Shown: in pieces, positions 21,471-33,471 of the stretch | How positions within the stretch are numbered: position 1 is the first letter of the stretch | Layout: the number at the start of each line of letters is the position of its first letter | From: Gonatopus flavifemur | Lineage: Eukaryota > Arthropoda > Insecta > Hymenoptera > Dryinidae | Direction: 5' to 3' | DNA length: 64,000 nucleotides | Assembly (NCBI GenBank): GCA_018340375.1 | Contig: JAFFJZ010000006.1 | Coordinates: 20,280,001-20,344,000, forward strand | Made by a program: the position numbers and the translations under genes | Notes under the pieces: model-generated | Seen by the model: only the letters and a program-made list of their open reading frames with translations | Told to the model about the DNA's origin: nothing | Databases searched by the model: none

Positions 21471-22665
21471 CTTTGTTCTTTGTCGACGTTGCGGCGTCAT
21501 TGCTGCAGGCTAAACTCGAGAGTCAAACTTCGTGTGTAGTATTCACGATAGTGTGGGCAAAAGAATTCGAGTTTGTTTGTATAGTGCGATGATGACGATT
21601 CGTCATCCACGATTATACAATCGAGTTTATCGACACGACGATGTTAACACTAATGGTCTATGCATTACAGAATCCAATTGGTAGCAAGGTCAATTGAAAC
21701 GGCTACGTCGATGTATTCGCGAATTACTCTGGCAATGTTGAAAGGATGACGATTAAAGCGTCGATGAATGATCGGGTAGGGCTTGAATTTTCGTCAAATA
21801 AGATTCCGATGGGCGGACTCGGAGTAGAGACTTTATTGGAGAGCCAACAGAGCCATTTTTACGCACGTATTATACGTAGGAGCCATCGCTCGTAGATCCC
21901 AGAGTTTCGCTCTGTGGATCGCTCTGTGGTTTTCTCGGATTGTTCGTATTTTTAACATATTCCGTGAAGATTCTCAAGAGATTATTACAAAGTCTGTAAA
22001 TAACGAGAGTTTGTAAAAGTTTGGAATTGGGATTCGTGTGTCTCGGCTCTGGATGGATTTGGAATGATTCGTGAACGTTCGAAGAACGACTTTATTCTAA
22101 ATGTTATAGGAGTTAGGAGGGGGGTGATTATTACGTACACCCAGAAAACGATAAGCTTGGAAAGAGCATGAGATTATGCTTAACAGTTAGAAATCCCAGA
22201 AATGCTTATTTTTACTCTAGTATGCTCATTTCAAAACGATGTTAATTGCAAAAGAAATATAGAATATCTTCAGAACAAAATTAAGAGATATATATATATT
22301 CTTAAATTCAGCATAAAATATTCTATGAGAAACGATATTTGATTGAAAACTATGAAGCGCAACGCAAGTTGACGTTATTCTTATTTTCACGTTCTTCTCA
22401 AGAATGTGACATTTGGTTCAAACGTACGTTATGCTTGACCTATGAAATAAACATAACAAATGACGCGCGAGGGGGGACGTGAGAAAATTGTTTCATGGGG
22501 ATCGCTACTTGAGAAAAAAGAAAGGCAAAATGGATGTAATCCGTTCGGTGTTGACAGCAAAGAATTCGCGAAAGACTTATTCAAGAACTCTTGAAAAATT
22601 CTTGAGTGATCTTTTGTTGATTAGAGTATTCACGACGCCCTTCTTGCAACCAATTTTCCTTATTT
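21471..22665. other. No gene seen; transition to AT-rich sequence
   Basis: Moderately GC-rich to about 22100, then AT-rich, with an ATATAT run near 22290-22300. A plus frame at 22479-22730 runs into the element starting at 22666 and is not supported. Confidence 0.4.
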
Positions 22666-23298
22666 CCCATGCAGAAAATGCCGACTTCCAACCAACCATA
22701 ACAATCGAAACAGTACTGGTACAACACTGATTACCAGGGTTGGTTGCCAACGTTGTAACGTGGTTGAAGTAACAACCAGTACAATGTTGTTGTAACGCCG
22801 ATAGTCAATGCTGATTTGCCAACGTTGATTTAAAACTCGTTCAACGTCGTCAATTATGTGTGGTTTAATACGGTAAAATTTTGAAGAAATTATTATTCAT
22901 GTTCTCGAATTGACTTCTTCACATGTTTTCGGATTATTCATTCGTTTCAAGAAACGATTCAAACTTCAGCAACATACGAACAGATGTGTTATATTTTTTA
23001 CTTTCGATATAACCATGGACATTAGCTGAAAATATATAATTATTTTCATTAGCTACGTACAAAGGCTTAAATGGATTACCATCACCGGTTGAAAATCAAT
23101 TGTCAATGTTGGTATACAATGAAAAACCAGTACTGATTCAGGGTTGATGTTAACGTTGACCCAGTATTGGTGAACAACGCCGTACCAGTGTTGATCAGCG
23201 TTATCATTCCGGGTATATTCCAACGTTGTTTGCCAACAGTTGGCAGTTGGCAAATAACGTTATTCCAGTACTGGGTCGTTCGTCAATTTCTGCATGGG
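22666..23298. mobile_element. CCCATGCAG element, copy 1, TT duplication
   Basis: The 633-bp element has ends CCCATGCAGAAAATGCCGAC and CGTCAATTTCTGCATGGG, with TT on each side. The interior is packed with CCAACGTTG, CAACGTTG and CCAGTACTGG dyads. In the middle (about 22940-22975) it carries TTTCAAGAAACGATTCAAAC, then TTCAGCAACAT, the end module of the 8-bp-duplication family. Copies 2 and 3 are at 29507-30093 (inverted) and 40028-40651. Confidence 0.85.
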
Positions 23299-24262
23299 TT
23301 GGGATGTATATTGAGTCTACACACTCCAGGCAGTGTATGGCTTCAGAAAGAGTTTAGAGTGACATAATGTCAAATTCACGGAATTCAAGTGAATTCTTTC
23401 TCAACTATTTTTTCACAAATGGATAAAAATATACCATTGGAAGTTGTTTTTATCATTCATCTCGGACTATACTTCATCTAAATGTGATGATTACAATTGA
23501 AAGGTGCGTTTTTTCATACATCGTTTAATTCTACTATATTGTTCCGAAACATGACTACTTCTAATTGTAATAACACGCAAATGTCAAGTATATTCAGACT
23601 TTGATGATAAAAACAATAGTATTTGTGGTGTTTTTTTCTGAACCTAAGAATATCCCTGAATTTTATTTCAATGATATCTAAGATTGATTCAAAAATACTA
23701 TTAAACTCAATATGAAAACAATTTTAAGCTAAAGTTGAACTGAAAAGGAACATTCCAAACAAGAATATCGTGTTTGAACGAAGATTAATGTATCCTTGTT
23801 TACAGGGTGAACAAATTTGTTTGATTCTAGCATAGAATATATTTGAAGTGAGTGCGATATGTTTGGGGAAATAGAAAGAATAAATTACGCTTGAATGAAG
23901 CAGACTACGCTGAAAACAAGCATAACGTTTTGTGGGTGTATTATTAATTATTTTCAATCCTACGAAAGGAACGAAAATTTATCCTCGAAAAGGTGATGAA
24001 GTTTGAAATGCAGGTACAGTTTTCGTATCGCTTTTCTTCGAGACGAAAATGCTTGGTGACGATTGAAACACGTACCCTGAACCGCAATTGTTCAATCAAT
24101 ATTCCATACAACGCAGCATGATGTGACAGTAACATGTTGAAAGATTACACAACTTGGAGTAACACGTCCAAAGAGAAGTACCATAGGATTCACGTTCCCG
24201 CTCTTTCATATTGAAATGGCGGTAATTTGGGGCAACGATGTAGGGTGCATACGATGAAATTA

Positions 24263-25560
24263 CCTAGGTGAAAATTGAAGATTGGCACTAAGATGGCACA
24301 ACACTGACAAAGATTGGCCGAGCCTTGGCGGTTAGCAAGGTGCAAGCTTGGAATAATAACATCGTTACAGGCTCCATTGATGTATTCTGCCAATTACGGA
24401 CCAACATTGGGACGATTATGGCAGTCAAATCAGCCATCATTGGCAACCCATGAAAAAATTTGACGCTCGATCTAAATCCAAGATTGGATCATGCTTGTAC
24501 TCATCACAAACCAAGACTGATAGAGGAATTCTTTTATGGTCTGCCAATGGTCAGATGTTTTATGCATTGAAAGGAGGTACCATCATTTATTACACATAAA
24601 TGATATTGACTGCTAAATTTGAGTCAATACTATAATCGTACTGAACCAATATTCGGCCAAAATTGATTCAACGTTGCGTCAATGTCGCTCCAACGTTGAA
24701 CCAATGTTGCGCTTATGTTCAACTGTATGTTAAACGATTGCGAAAATATAATACAAATTCAGTCATATATTTCCGACATCGGTTGCTTCCCCTCCACACA
24801 GGTTAAGATGTACAGCCCGAATCTGAAATATTTTATACAACCAGGGCCAGAGAATATCTCTGTACATTGAAACAAATAAACTTATTTGAATAATTCAATA
24901 CAAGATGTGTTTATAAGTTTAATATAACCTAATGATTACTGGTTACCTTACAAATCAATTACATCGATTATAATTCAAATTCTGATGTCCGCGAGTCCAT
25001 GGGTCTGCACAGCTGAAATCTCTCCTTCGATGGAGGACCTGTGAAGAAGACAACAATCTTCCAACAAGAAGGTTATATGATGCTCATATATCAACCGCAT
25101 AGTTTGTTGAGTGCTTGCGAGAAACGAACTGAGCGTTGGAAACAATACCGAAGGGTGGCGCTTTGACATTGTACGCGGGAATTCTTGTATGGAAACGTAT
25201 AATTGAGGATCGTGGCTAGCCTGAGCCCAGCTTTGACCAGGCTTGGCCCTACAGTGGTTACTCATTTCTTCCCAACGTTGTCAACGTTTGGATTAATATT
25301 CAGCTGTGCTATGAAATTGTTCGTATGAAGTCAATTTCTTTCTTCCAAACGATATTGGGACAACGATGAACCATGATTGGCACAATCTTGAGCCAATGAT
25401 GGATTGATCAATGGAAATTATGATTCCCAACATTGGTGCAACATTGCGTCAATTGTCAGTCAACGTTGGCTCGATATAGACTTCCAAGCCTTGGATGTCA
25501 GTATTGCGCCTATCTATTTTTCATCTTCAGGATTGGCGCAAGCAAGAAATTTTTACGTGG
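24263..25560. mobile_element. 1.3-kb CAACGTTG-rich repeat, copy 1
   Basis: Almost the whole of this stretch recurs in the same orientation at 37482-38763, with only scattered differences. The ends are CCTAGGTGAAAA and TTTTTACGTGG, an imperfect TIR. The interior has many CCAATGTTG, CAACGTTG, GCCAATGATGG and ATTGGCGCAA words. The frames at 24190-24393, 24975-25265 and 25404-25615 are passengers of this repeat. It is non-coding, and the superfamily is unknown. Confidence 0.75.
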
Positions 25561-25665
25561 GGAGTCTACTAAAGATTCGTACTCGATGTATCAACAATTG
25601 ATAGTCTCGCTGTGAAAAATACCAATGAATCTATGAAATGTTAATATCTTGACTACGTCTGGATA
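25561..25665. repeat. Fragment of the CACGGAAAG hairpin family
   Basis: AGTCTACTAAAGATTCGTAC, then CAACAATTGATAGTCTCGC, then AAAAATACCAATGAATC match the centre of the hairpin elements at 29192-29439 and 59454-59733. The CACGG ends are missing. It abuts the right end of the 1.3-kb repeat. Confidence 0.55.
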
Positions 25666-25967
25666 AAAATAGATTTTCAATGTAGTGCCGATTATTGGTA
25701 ATAACATGGCCTCCTTAATTTGAACTTTTGATGGCTGAATTGCTAGCTAAGTTACAGATCGAATGTTTCTCGCGAGTAGAGAGAGATGTATACAAGGAAT
25801 ATGTAGGGTTTAAATAATTTCTCTGGAAGAACAGTCAATCGTTCTTTGCTACAGGTTACACCAGAGGGCTTCTACCGCTGATCCATATTGTGTACACTTC
25901 TCATGGCAAACTTTAGCAACAAAAGTCATGGAGTTGTTTACAGATAAATGAGGAAACACAATACTGT

Positions 25968-26645
25968 CCCAATAAACATATATTGGGAATTGTAAAATGT
26001 GCATGATTTTCATATATTCTTGGGTTACTTATTTTTTACGGTTTCATCATTGGCTCAACAAATTGAATAACCAAATTTTTCTATTTTTTGCCAATGATGG
26101 TTTATTTCATTGCCATTTCTGCACCAACGATGGGGCTTCATTGGGAAAACACAACGATGTTATCATGTCAGTGTTGCGTCATGCTTGGTTGCCAAGCCTC
26201 GGCCATACTTTATCTACACTGAGAGAAGAGCGATTTGGAGGTTCAGTAAATAGTACTATATTTGATCGATAAATCTGAATATTACTGAACTTTCAGCGAC
26301 GTTTCACGAAATTTCAAGAAACATTACTGAAATTTTGCTTTACATTACTCAGTGTTCTACAATCGTTATTATAGAATACAATATTCATAACCAAATTTGC
26401 TGTGTAACACTCAATTACTAGACGTTTAGGAATTGAGTGACACACAGCGAATTTGGTCGTGAATATTGTATTATATAATAACGATTGTAGAACACTGAGT
26501 AATGTAAAGCAAAATTTCAATAATGTTTCTTGAAATTTCGTGAAACGTCGCTGAAAGTTCAGTAATATTCAAATTTATCGATCAAATATAATACTATTTA
26601 CTGAACCTCCAAATCGCTCTTCTCTCAGTGTACATTGCGCCATGC
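25968..26645. mobile_element. CCCAATAAAC element relic, split by a palindrome
   Basis: It starts CCCAATAAACATATATTGGG. Words such as CCAATGATGG, CAACGATGGGG and GCGTCATGCTTGG resemble the 1.3-kb CAACGTTG repeats. The word GCGCCATGCTAGCGCCAATGG continues right after the 26217-26630 palindrome, so the palindrome was inserted into it. The right end is undefined. Confidence 0.4.
26217..26630. mobile_element. 414-bp near-perfect palindrome element, TA duplication
   Basis: It starts CACTGAGAGAAGAGCGATTT and ends AAATCGCTCTTCTCTCAGTG, with TA at 26215-26216 and 26631-26632. The arms of about 195 bp match with few differences (for example ATTACTGAACTTTCAGCGAC against GTCGCTGAAAGTTCAGTAAT). They close on a short loop near 26415-26435, between AACACTCAATT and AATTGAGTG. 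Transcripts would fold into a long hairpin. There is no coding capacity. Confidence 0.9.
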
Positions 26646-27349
26646 TAGCGCCAATGGTAAATTTCTGTAGAGGTCGGGGAATTGAGCCTGTCTTTGCGTT
26701 AAAGTAAAAAAAAAACTCTCAGTAGCCAAGGATGAAAATTTGTGTGGCAAGGGTCTCTTTGAAATGATTTTCAACGTATTATAATTTCCACCCCGAAAAC
26801 CAATGTCCGAGTAATTCCTTTGGAAAAATAACACACAACACGCGCGTCTATAGTTTCTGTCTCGAGAAACAAAAAGAAAAATTTGAACTGTAATTCCTGT
26901 CGCTCTGTATAAGATGTCTTTTGTTCCTGTTTTAGAATCATTCGATTCTTTGCCTTGAAATAGATGCGACGAAACTTGTGTGAAAGACCTTTCCCGTGAT
27001 TTTCATCGGTCTTTGAGAAGCATCATTTTGCTTTGTCGCATGCTTTCGAAAGTGTTTATTCCTCATGGTATGTGGGGTGAAAGAAAAAGTTATCTTTCGA
27101 CCTGAATTTTTCTCTAATTTTACACAATTGTATTTCATTGGTATATAATTCAGTGTTGAAAACACATTTTGTATATAACTTATGTAGAATTTATATATAA
27201 ATTCTATGAAATTAACTCTCAATGGATGATTTTACATAATGTTTATACAGTTTATATAAAAAATTTTCTTGGCAGATACTTTTTTGTATCCATTACATTC
27301 GAATTTTCATGTGTTGTTGGCAATGCGCGCAGTTAGATATTTAACCTTG

Positions 27350-27801
27350 CACGGAAAAAAGTCCTATGTAAATTCTACATTGGTTGTTGTTAATTTTGCA
27401 TAGCTGCTCACATAAATACAACACAGAGAGAAGATATACTCGCTCATGACGATAGGAGCTATAACTTTGTATTCTCTTATGACTCCGCGTATTGAAGTCA
27501 AAAAGAGTTGTGGTAATCTATCGCATACTCATGGTTCTTTCCATCACAATAAAGTTTATCCTCCGGCTACGATATAAATATATTAATTTGTACTACAAAA
27601 TTTTCTCCGTGACTTGGTGTAAAATTTACATTGGAACCAATGTTATATTTACATTGTTACCAAAGTAAATGGGAGTAGTGTTGCTGTGAAGTGATAATTT
27701 CGATAACAATGTGAAACCCAACAGGACTGTGTCATAAATTTTACATAAGATCCACACTGTAATCGCCATCTAATTTTTCATATAATTTTTACATGAGCAT
27801 T
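27350..27801. repeat. Eroded CACGGAAAAA element with nested CACAGAG element
   Basis: The left end is CACGGAAAAAAGTCCTATG and the right end ATTTTTTTCTATG, a weak match. The interior repeats TTTACAT, ATGTAAATT and TTACATTG. A second possible element (CACAGAGAGAAGATATACTC to AAAATTTTCTCCGTG, 27422-27611) lies inside. Flanking duplications do not match, so boundaries are tentative. Confidence 0.35.
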
Positions 27802-29131
27802 TTTTTCTATGCGGGTAATAACTTCTTCGTCTGAAAGTTGGGCCATCCAAGGCCTTGAGTGGGCCCAGACCACTCTAACTTGAGCCCACACAAGATTTTC
27901 ATTCCTACCCAGGAATGAAATGAAATAAAATTCAGATTAGTTAGAATTTGGAAAGTTTTTAAGAAGGTTTCTTCTTTCAGAAGTTTCACAGTTCTTATTC
28001 GAAAAGTTTGAGTTATTGATTTGCAATTAATGCAGCTGAAACTAGCGGTGAATGCTAACGATAGAAAGGGGTACAAAATGGAACTCAACAACTATATAGA
28101 GTATTTCTTCTTGGAAACTAGCGGCGGATTGATGTGACTAAAAAGGTTCATATGATTAGCGATTTTCTTGAGGTTTTAGATAGAAGTTCGGATTAATAAT
28201 TATGCATAAATAATTAGGACGTTCACGGTTCGATGCCTCACAATGGATTATACCATTTTTTCCTAATCCCTAATATCCATATGCTAAGGAGTATAATCCA
28301 GATTTTAAGAAGTAAAATACAGATTATAAACAGTAATAAAAAGTTATCATAGACTAGTATCCCAATGGTATAATCTAGATGCTTGACCCCAGATAGTAAC
28401 CCGTATAATATTTCTTATCCTCATTCGTATCCATTTTTCCCCGTGCATGGATTGCTGAGGATTTTTTCCCTATTTTTGTTTTTCATGTGTCAATTATTTC
28501 AAGACTTTTCAAAATCTTCTCCGTACCATTCTGAGATTACACCCATTGAATTTCTCACCTTAAAATGTACAGAAAACCCCCTCATTCATATTCAAATCAT
28601 TTTCATTTCGTATGTTCTTGATACTCACTTCCATTCCAACATGTGCGGGGCCGCTAGTTTCAGCTTTATTCATAATTGAGATTGAAAATTTGAAAAAACA
28701 AACGTATTCCGGAATACCAAATTCCATTGAAAACAATCTATTGGATCTTCCAAGGATTTTTAATGACTTATATCGGATGTTACACGGAAAAAAGAACAAA
28801 CAAAGTATTAGGAGTTGACGTGTACTGTGAGTCACAATACTTATTTTGAATATTATCTAATCTTGCAGCAGTCACACATATAATTCAGTCAAAGCATTCA
28901 GAAACATCCGTTTATTATTGTGGCGTCATTTTTATATTTCCAGCTTTTCTTATCTCGGTATTTTGCTGAAATTCGATGATAAATATTACGCTAGTTTGTA
29001 AGCATTTCAACTGTTATCATAGATCATTTGAAAAAATATATACAGTTGGACATAACAGATGAAAACTGAAACAGATGTACTTATCAAAAGTATGTGAGGG
29101 GTACGCCTCGTCACTAAGTTTGATGTACGTA
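27802..29131. other. No gene seen
   Basis: Mixed sequence. ATAATCCAGATT and TATAATCTAGATG dyads near 28280-28380 and a single CACGGAAAAAAGAAC end at 28784 suggest old elements. The opposed frames at 28383-28835 overlap and have no domain. Confidence 0.4.
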
Positions 29132-29191
29132 CCCAATCAAAAGAATCCGAATTATACCAATGTTGGCAACAGGTGCAGTACAGTGCCAGTA

Positions 29192-29439
29192 CACGGAAAG
29201 ACCGGGTCTATCAATAGTTAGAAAGAATTTATCAACATTTAGAAAAATCACTGTTGATTTAGGGAAAAAGAGGATCGCTGAAAAATATTTGTAGTAAGTC
29301 TACCAAAAATTCGTAGTCAAAATATTAACAGTTGATAGTTTCATTGGTATTTTTCACAGTGAAACTATCAATTTTTAATACGTCGTCTATGAATTTTCGG
29401 TAGACTCATTACGAGTATTTTAGACACGGTTTTTCCGTG
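29192..29439. mobile_element. CACGGAAAG hairpin element, copy 1, TA duplication
   Basis: The 248-bp near-palindrome runs from CACGGAAAGACCGGGTCTAT to ACACGGTTTTTCCGTG, flanked by TA (29190-29191 and 29440-29441). Inner arms carry AGTCTACC, AATTCGTAGTC and TTGATAGTTTCATTGGTA with complements. Copy 2 is at 59454-59733 and a fragment at 25561-25665. It is inserted in the CCCAATCAG-family element. Confidence 0.85.
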
Positions 29440-29506
29440 TATTAGGTCTCCAACACTTGGCTAATACGTATAAGATGGGTACTTGATACATAGAAATACA
29501 GTACTA

Positions 29507-30093
29507 CCCATACTGCCAACTGCTGGCAAACAACGTTGGAATAAACCCGGAATGATAACGCTGATCAACAGTGGTACGGCGTTGTTCACCAATACTGGGT
29601 CAACGTTAACATCAACCCTGAATCAGTACTGGTTTTTCATTGTATACCAACATTGACAATTGATTTTCAACCGGTGATGGTAATCCATTTAAGCCTTTGT
29701 ACGTAGCTAATGAAAATAATTATATATTTTCAGCTAATGTCCATGGTTATATCGAAAGTAAAAAATATAACACATCTGTTCGTATGTTGCTGAAGTTTGA
29801 ATCGTTTCTTGAAACGAATGAATAATCCGAAAACATGTGAAGAAGTCAATTCGAGAACATGAATAATAATTTCTTCAAAATTTTGCCGTATTAAACCACA
29901 CATAATGGACAACGTTGAACGAGTTTTAAATCAACGTTGGCAAATCAGCATTGACTATCGGCGTTACAACAACATTGTACTGGTTGTTACTTCAACCACG
30001 ATACAACGTTGGCGACCAACCCTGGCAATCAGTGTTGTTCCAGTACTGTTTCGATTGTTATGCTTGGTTGGAAGTCGGCATTTTCTGCATGGG
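29507..30093. mobile_element. CCCATGCAG element, copy 2 (inverted), TA duplication
   Basis: Inverted relative to copies 1 and 3. The end at 30093 is intact (TTTTCTGCATGGG). The other end keeps CCCAT but has lost about 45 bp before CTGCCAACTG. TA flanks both sides (29505-29506 and 30094-30095). It contains the same CAACGTTG dyads and the central ATGTTGCTGAAGTTTGAATC module at 29784-29820. Confidence 0.85.
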
Positions 30094-30289
30094 TATGTCT
30101 GTACCGATGAACCAGTTTAATGTCGGCCAGGTACTGATCCAGTACAGGCGCTGCACTCATTGCGAAAAATAATATTAGTACCAAATCCTCAGTACAGAAA
30201 AGCGTTATCATCCCAGAAAAATGCCAGTACCTTGCCAGTCTTGGCCAGTACTGGTGCAGTACTGCTCCTGTTGTGAATTTATGGTTGGG

Positions 30290-31689
30290 TATTCGAGTCA
30301 TGCAACAGACAGATGTAAATGGTTTCTAGTTTAACAAATATCTGAAAGTCTCCGGTACTGAGTGCCGTCTCTCGTTAGAGGATTTTTCTCTACTGAATTT
30401 TACCTCGAATCAGAAAAATTTCGACAAATAAATGTTGATACAAAAAGTGTGTCCGTGTTTAGTAAGTATTGTCCGGTAAGTTTGCTATTCGTGTTTGCTT
30501 GTAGCACTTTGCGAAGAGTACTTCTCGCAGTTATTCCGACCGGCTATCGGTAATGGTCGTTGTATTATGCATGAAGGAAATAATATCTCAAACATTACTA
30601 GACAATATTACAACTTTGAGATATACTTTGAGCAGCTTATATTGTCCACTAGTTAGTGTACAAAACCAGTAGCGGTAGTTAGAAAATTCTCTCCGCGCAT
30701 GAGAAACACATAATGGCGAACGCAATCAGATTTATCGTTCCTATTTTCATATCATTATGCTATGTGGTCTGTAATGGCCTTTGCGAGATTCTTCTCTCCG
30801 TGTAACGTATCAAAAGTAGCGGCACAAAATTTAATTGCAATTACTACCGTGTATATTGTATATTCATAAATGTATATTGGAATATGATTAGTCAAGAAGG
30901 TAATAAAGTGTTCATTTATTGGAATGATTTGTCTTGAAATCATTCGGTTGGGGAAAACGTTTATTGTTCGTGTGTAAATTTGAAAAAAGATTGGATGTTA
31001 GGGCTCCATCTGTTACAATATTTGCACATCGTGCAGGTGGGTAAATATGTAATTGATTGTCTTTTTTTCGTATAATTTTTTCAAGTATTCTTATTTTCAT
31101 GTTACAACGATTTTCACTGCTTGTAGGAGCAATCGTTGAACAAAACGAACACTCCAGCTATCAATGGCCCCTCATCAACATTGCAAGACCATCAGCGGCC
31201 CATTGAAACGCCATTAATCATTGTTTGTAGGGATCCTAGTCATGCATTTGATTGTGCCAATTCAGAACTACGGAAAGTACACTGTTGATGTTATAGAAGT
31301 TTGGATTTAAATTGACAACATTTCAAAATTCGGCAACATGATTGTTTAAAAAACTTGACACTGAATCGATGACCTTATATATACACACACACCGGGATTA
31401 TGTAGAGATTATACTCCAATCGATGCTGATTTACAAAATACAATACAAATCTGAGTGAAGTCAACGTAAATCGGAAATGAAATTTTGACGCAGAATTGAT
31501 GGATGCGTATAAACCACAAAGAGTGGTTACGGGAGGTCAAATTTTCAACAGAGTAGTCGATCAAATTTGAGGAAAAAACAGTCGTACAGCGTATTGGAGC
31601 TACATCAATGATATCTGATATTGTCTCTATACAGTACCCGGAGAAAAACATATGATAACCATTTTCATACAAATATAGTAATCGGAGGA
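30290..31689. other. No gene seen
   Basis: AT-rich. Single CTCTCCGTG-type ends near 30685 and 30795 and an ATATATACACACAC run at 31376-31390 are the only repeats noticed. The short frames have no recognisable domains. Confidence 0.4.
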
Positions 31690-31880
31690 AATATTAGAAT
31701 GGAATATTTCAGAAATATCGTGTGAAATTTAACATTAGCGAACATTGCAATGTTTCTGAAAGGGCTTTGAAATTTCAGTGTGACATACAGAGCAATATCA
31801 CAGAAATATTTCAATGTTTCAAATGTTAGATTTTTGCAATCTTAATGAAATCTTTGGCGCTGTATGGGATTTGAGGTTAA
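31690..31880. repeat. AATATTTC-word repeat, copy 1 (uninterrupted)
   Basis: GAATATTTCAGAAATATCG, CATTGCAATGTTTCTGAAAG and AGAAATATTTCAATGTTTC recur in the element at about 39780-40900. This copy is not interrupted at CAGAAATAT, which is the empty site for CCCATGCAG copy 3. Confidence 0.6.
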
Positions 31881-31913
31881 TACTACTACTTCTACTCTTC
31901 GAAAGAAACCAAT

Positions 31914-32725
31914 GATCGGCCATCTACGATTTTTTCTTTCAAACTTACGACCGTTCTAAATTATTCGATATATCTCTAGGATTGTAATATCCCCAGGATC
32001 TCCTGAGACTGTTGTCAGGCGATGTGGGAATGAAAATTTCGATTTTCTGACATGATATTCGCAATCAGCGACTCCGCAAACCTTCGAGTGAAATTTTTTA
32101 GACACCAATATTGTTTGTTTTTCGTAAAATTTGATGCATCATTCTAAATTTGCCATTTTGGGAATGAAAATCCTGATCTTATGATTCCACGTTCGTACTC
32201 AGCGACCCCAAAAAACCCCCAAATACGCATATTCGAAGGGAGTTAGCCAGGGATGGGTTCTGTGCGCGTGCGATAAGTAATATGCGTTAACTATGCGCAG
32301 ATTATGCATAAACATGTAGAATACGCAGCGAATGCATAAAACATTGTAAACTTAATTCCGACTTAAAATTCAAAATTTAGAATATATGAAATAGATATTT
32401 ATGAGTATTGAAATGGTTTAAATGAAACAATAATTCATAGTTTTAAAATTATAACCCAACTTGACCATTAAAAAAGAGGATGCAGAAAACCCCCTTTAGT
32501 TATCTGCATTATCTGCATGAGTTTTATGCGCATATTATTCCTTGCATGAAACCTACCGTATTATGCGTACCCAACCCTGGAGTTAGCCAGTGAAAAAATG
32601 GACGCCTCAGAGGGAGAATAATGTGGATGCTCCAGATCTTGTTGGGATACATTCGATGACTTGGAATGGTCGAAAGTATGCTAGAAAAAATTGTAAATGA
32701 CTGGTTAATAGCTTATTTTGAAGGG
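31914..32725. mobile_element. CCCTTCAAAA-family element relic, copy 1
   Basis: It matches 43795-44737 over TCCCCAGGATCTCCTGAGAC, AATCAGCGACTCCGCAAACC and the end AATAGCTTATTTTGAAGGG. The left terminus is missing. A hAT-like element is inserted at 32248-32579. Removing it restores continuity with the 44-kb copy around CCAGTGAAAAAATGGACGC. Confidence 0.65.
32248..32579. mobile_element. hAT-like short element, 8-bp duplication GAGTTAGC
   Basis: The 332-bp element has ends CAGGGATGGGTTCTG and GTACCCAACCCTG. GAGTTAGC is repeated exactly at 32240-32247 and 32580-32587. The interior consists largely of TTATGCGCATA, TGCATAA and TATCTGCAT words. There is no coding capacity. Confidence 0.9.
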
Positions 32726-32937
32726 TCAAAGTAGTGATGAATGATTGAATCAGAAAATAAGACCAAATGAATTTTATGTGCCCTGTACATAACCTCAAAA
32801 GTAGCAAACAATCCCATTTTTCGAAAACACAACCTGAAACATCACAAAATTTTGACGTAATGACGTGTTCAATTCTAAATCCGGATTCCTAGCTGTCCAA
32901 CAGCAATCATGACGCAACTTTTTGCAGATCTGTGATA

Positions 32938-33119
32938 CACAGTGGAAAATTTGGTGTATTTTTAAAACACCTGTATGTCCCAGGAAATCTATTCGCAATT
33001 TATGTTGAATATTAACACAAAAAATGTATCAAATCAACACAAAAATGTCAAATTTACACTGGAAATCTGTGAATTTCAGAATTTAATATATTGTTCTCAA
33101 CACAAATTTTTTCCCTGTG
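32938..33119. mobile_element. CACAGTG element, copy 2, TA duplication
   Basis: The 182-bp element has ends CACAGTGGAAAATTTGGTGT and ACACAAATTTTTTCCCTGTG, flanked by TA at 32936-32937 and 33120-33121. The interior shares TCAACACAAAAA and TGTTGAAT words with 2973-3165. Confidence 0.8.
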
Positions 33120-33161
33120 TATTAATTAGGCCAATTCATTGGTCTTGCTCAATCAACACTA

Positions 33162-33334
33162 CACGGTGAGAAATTTAGAGTTGAATTTATTATGGTACTT
33201 TGTAACCAAGGAACGGATTGAATTTACAATAAAATTTACTATGACGAGACAATAGAAGAAATCCATTAGAAATTCAGTCTGTTCCTCGGCCGTAATAATT
33301 CCACAGTAAATTCAACTACAAATTTCTCTCCGCG
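33162..33334. mobile_element. CACGGTGAGAAATT element, TA duplication
   Basis: The 173-bp inverted repeat starts CACGGTGAGAAATTTAGAG and ends ACAAATTTCTCTCCGCG, flanked by TA at 33160-33161 and 33335-33336. The last bases are CCGCG instead of CCGTG, a point change. The arms include TTGAATTTATTATGG and CCGTAATAATTCCAC. Confidence 0.7.
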
Positions 33335-33471
33335 TAGAAGTGAATTTTCACTGCAAGAAATTTAGAGCTTGAATGGTTGTTCTTTTACATTTTCACAATG
33401 TGTTCACCGTGAAGTTCAGGAATGTGGTTTTTCGAAATTTCTACACGTTAGTGAAACCATATTCGCTTTTA

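Larger units (their letters stand above)
29132..30289. mobile_element. CCCAATCAG-family element split by two insertions, TA duplication
   Basis: The ends are CCCAATCAAAAGAATCCG and GAATTTATGGTTGGG, with TA on each side (29130-29131 and 30290-30291). The interior words are CCAGTACTGG, GTACAGTGCC and AAAAGCGTTATCAT, as in 33472-34113 and 50109-50322. Two other elements sit inside: a CACGG hairpin (29192-29439) and CCCATGCAG copy 2 (29507-30093). Without them it is about 320 bp. Confidence 0.8.

Noticed and set aside
29730..29912. 60-codon frame conserved in two CCCATGCAG copies
   Set aside because: The third copy has lost the start, and the frame runs through the captured TTCAAACTTCAGC module. 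It is repeat conservation, not a gene.
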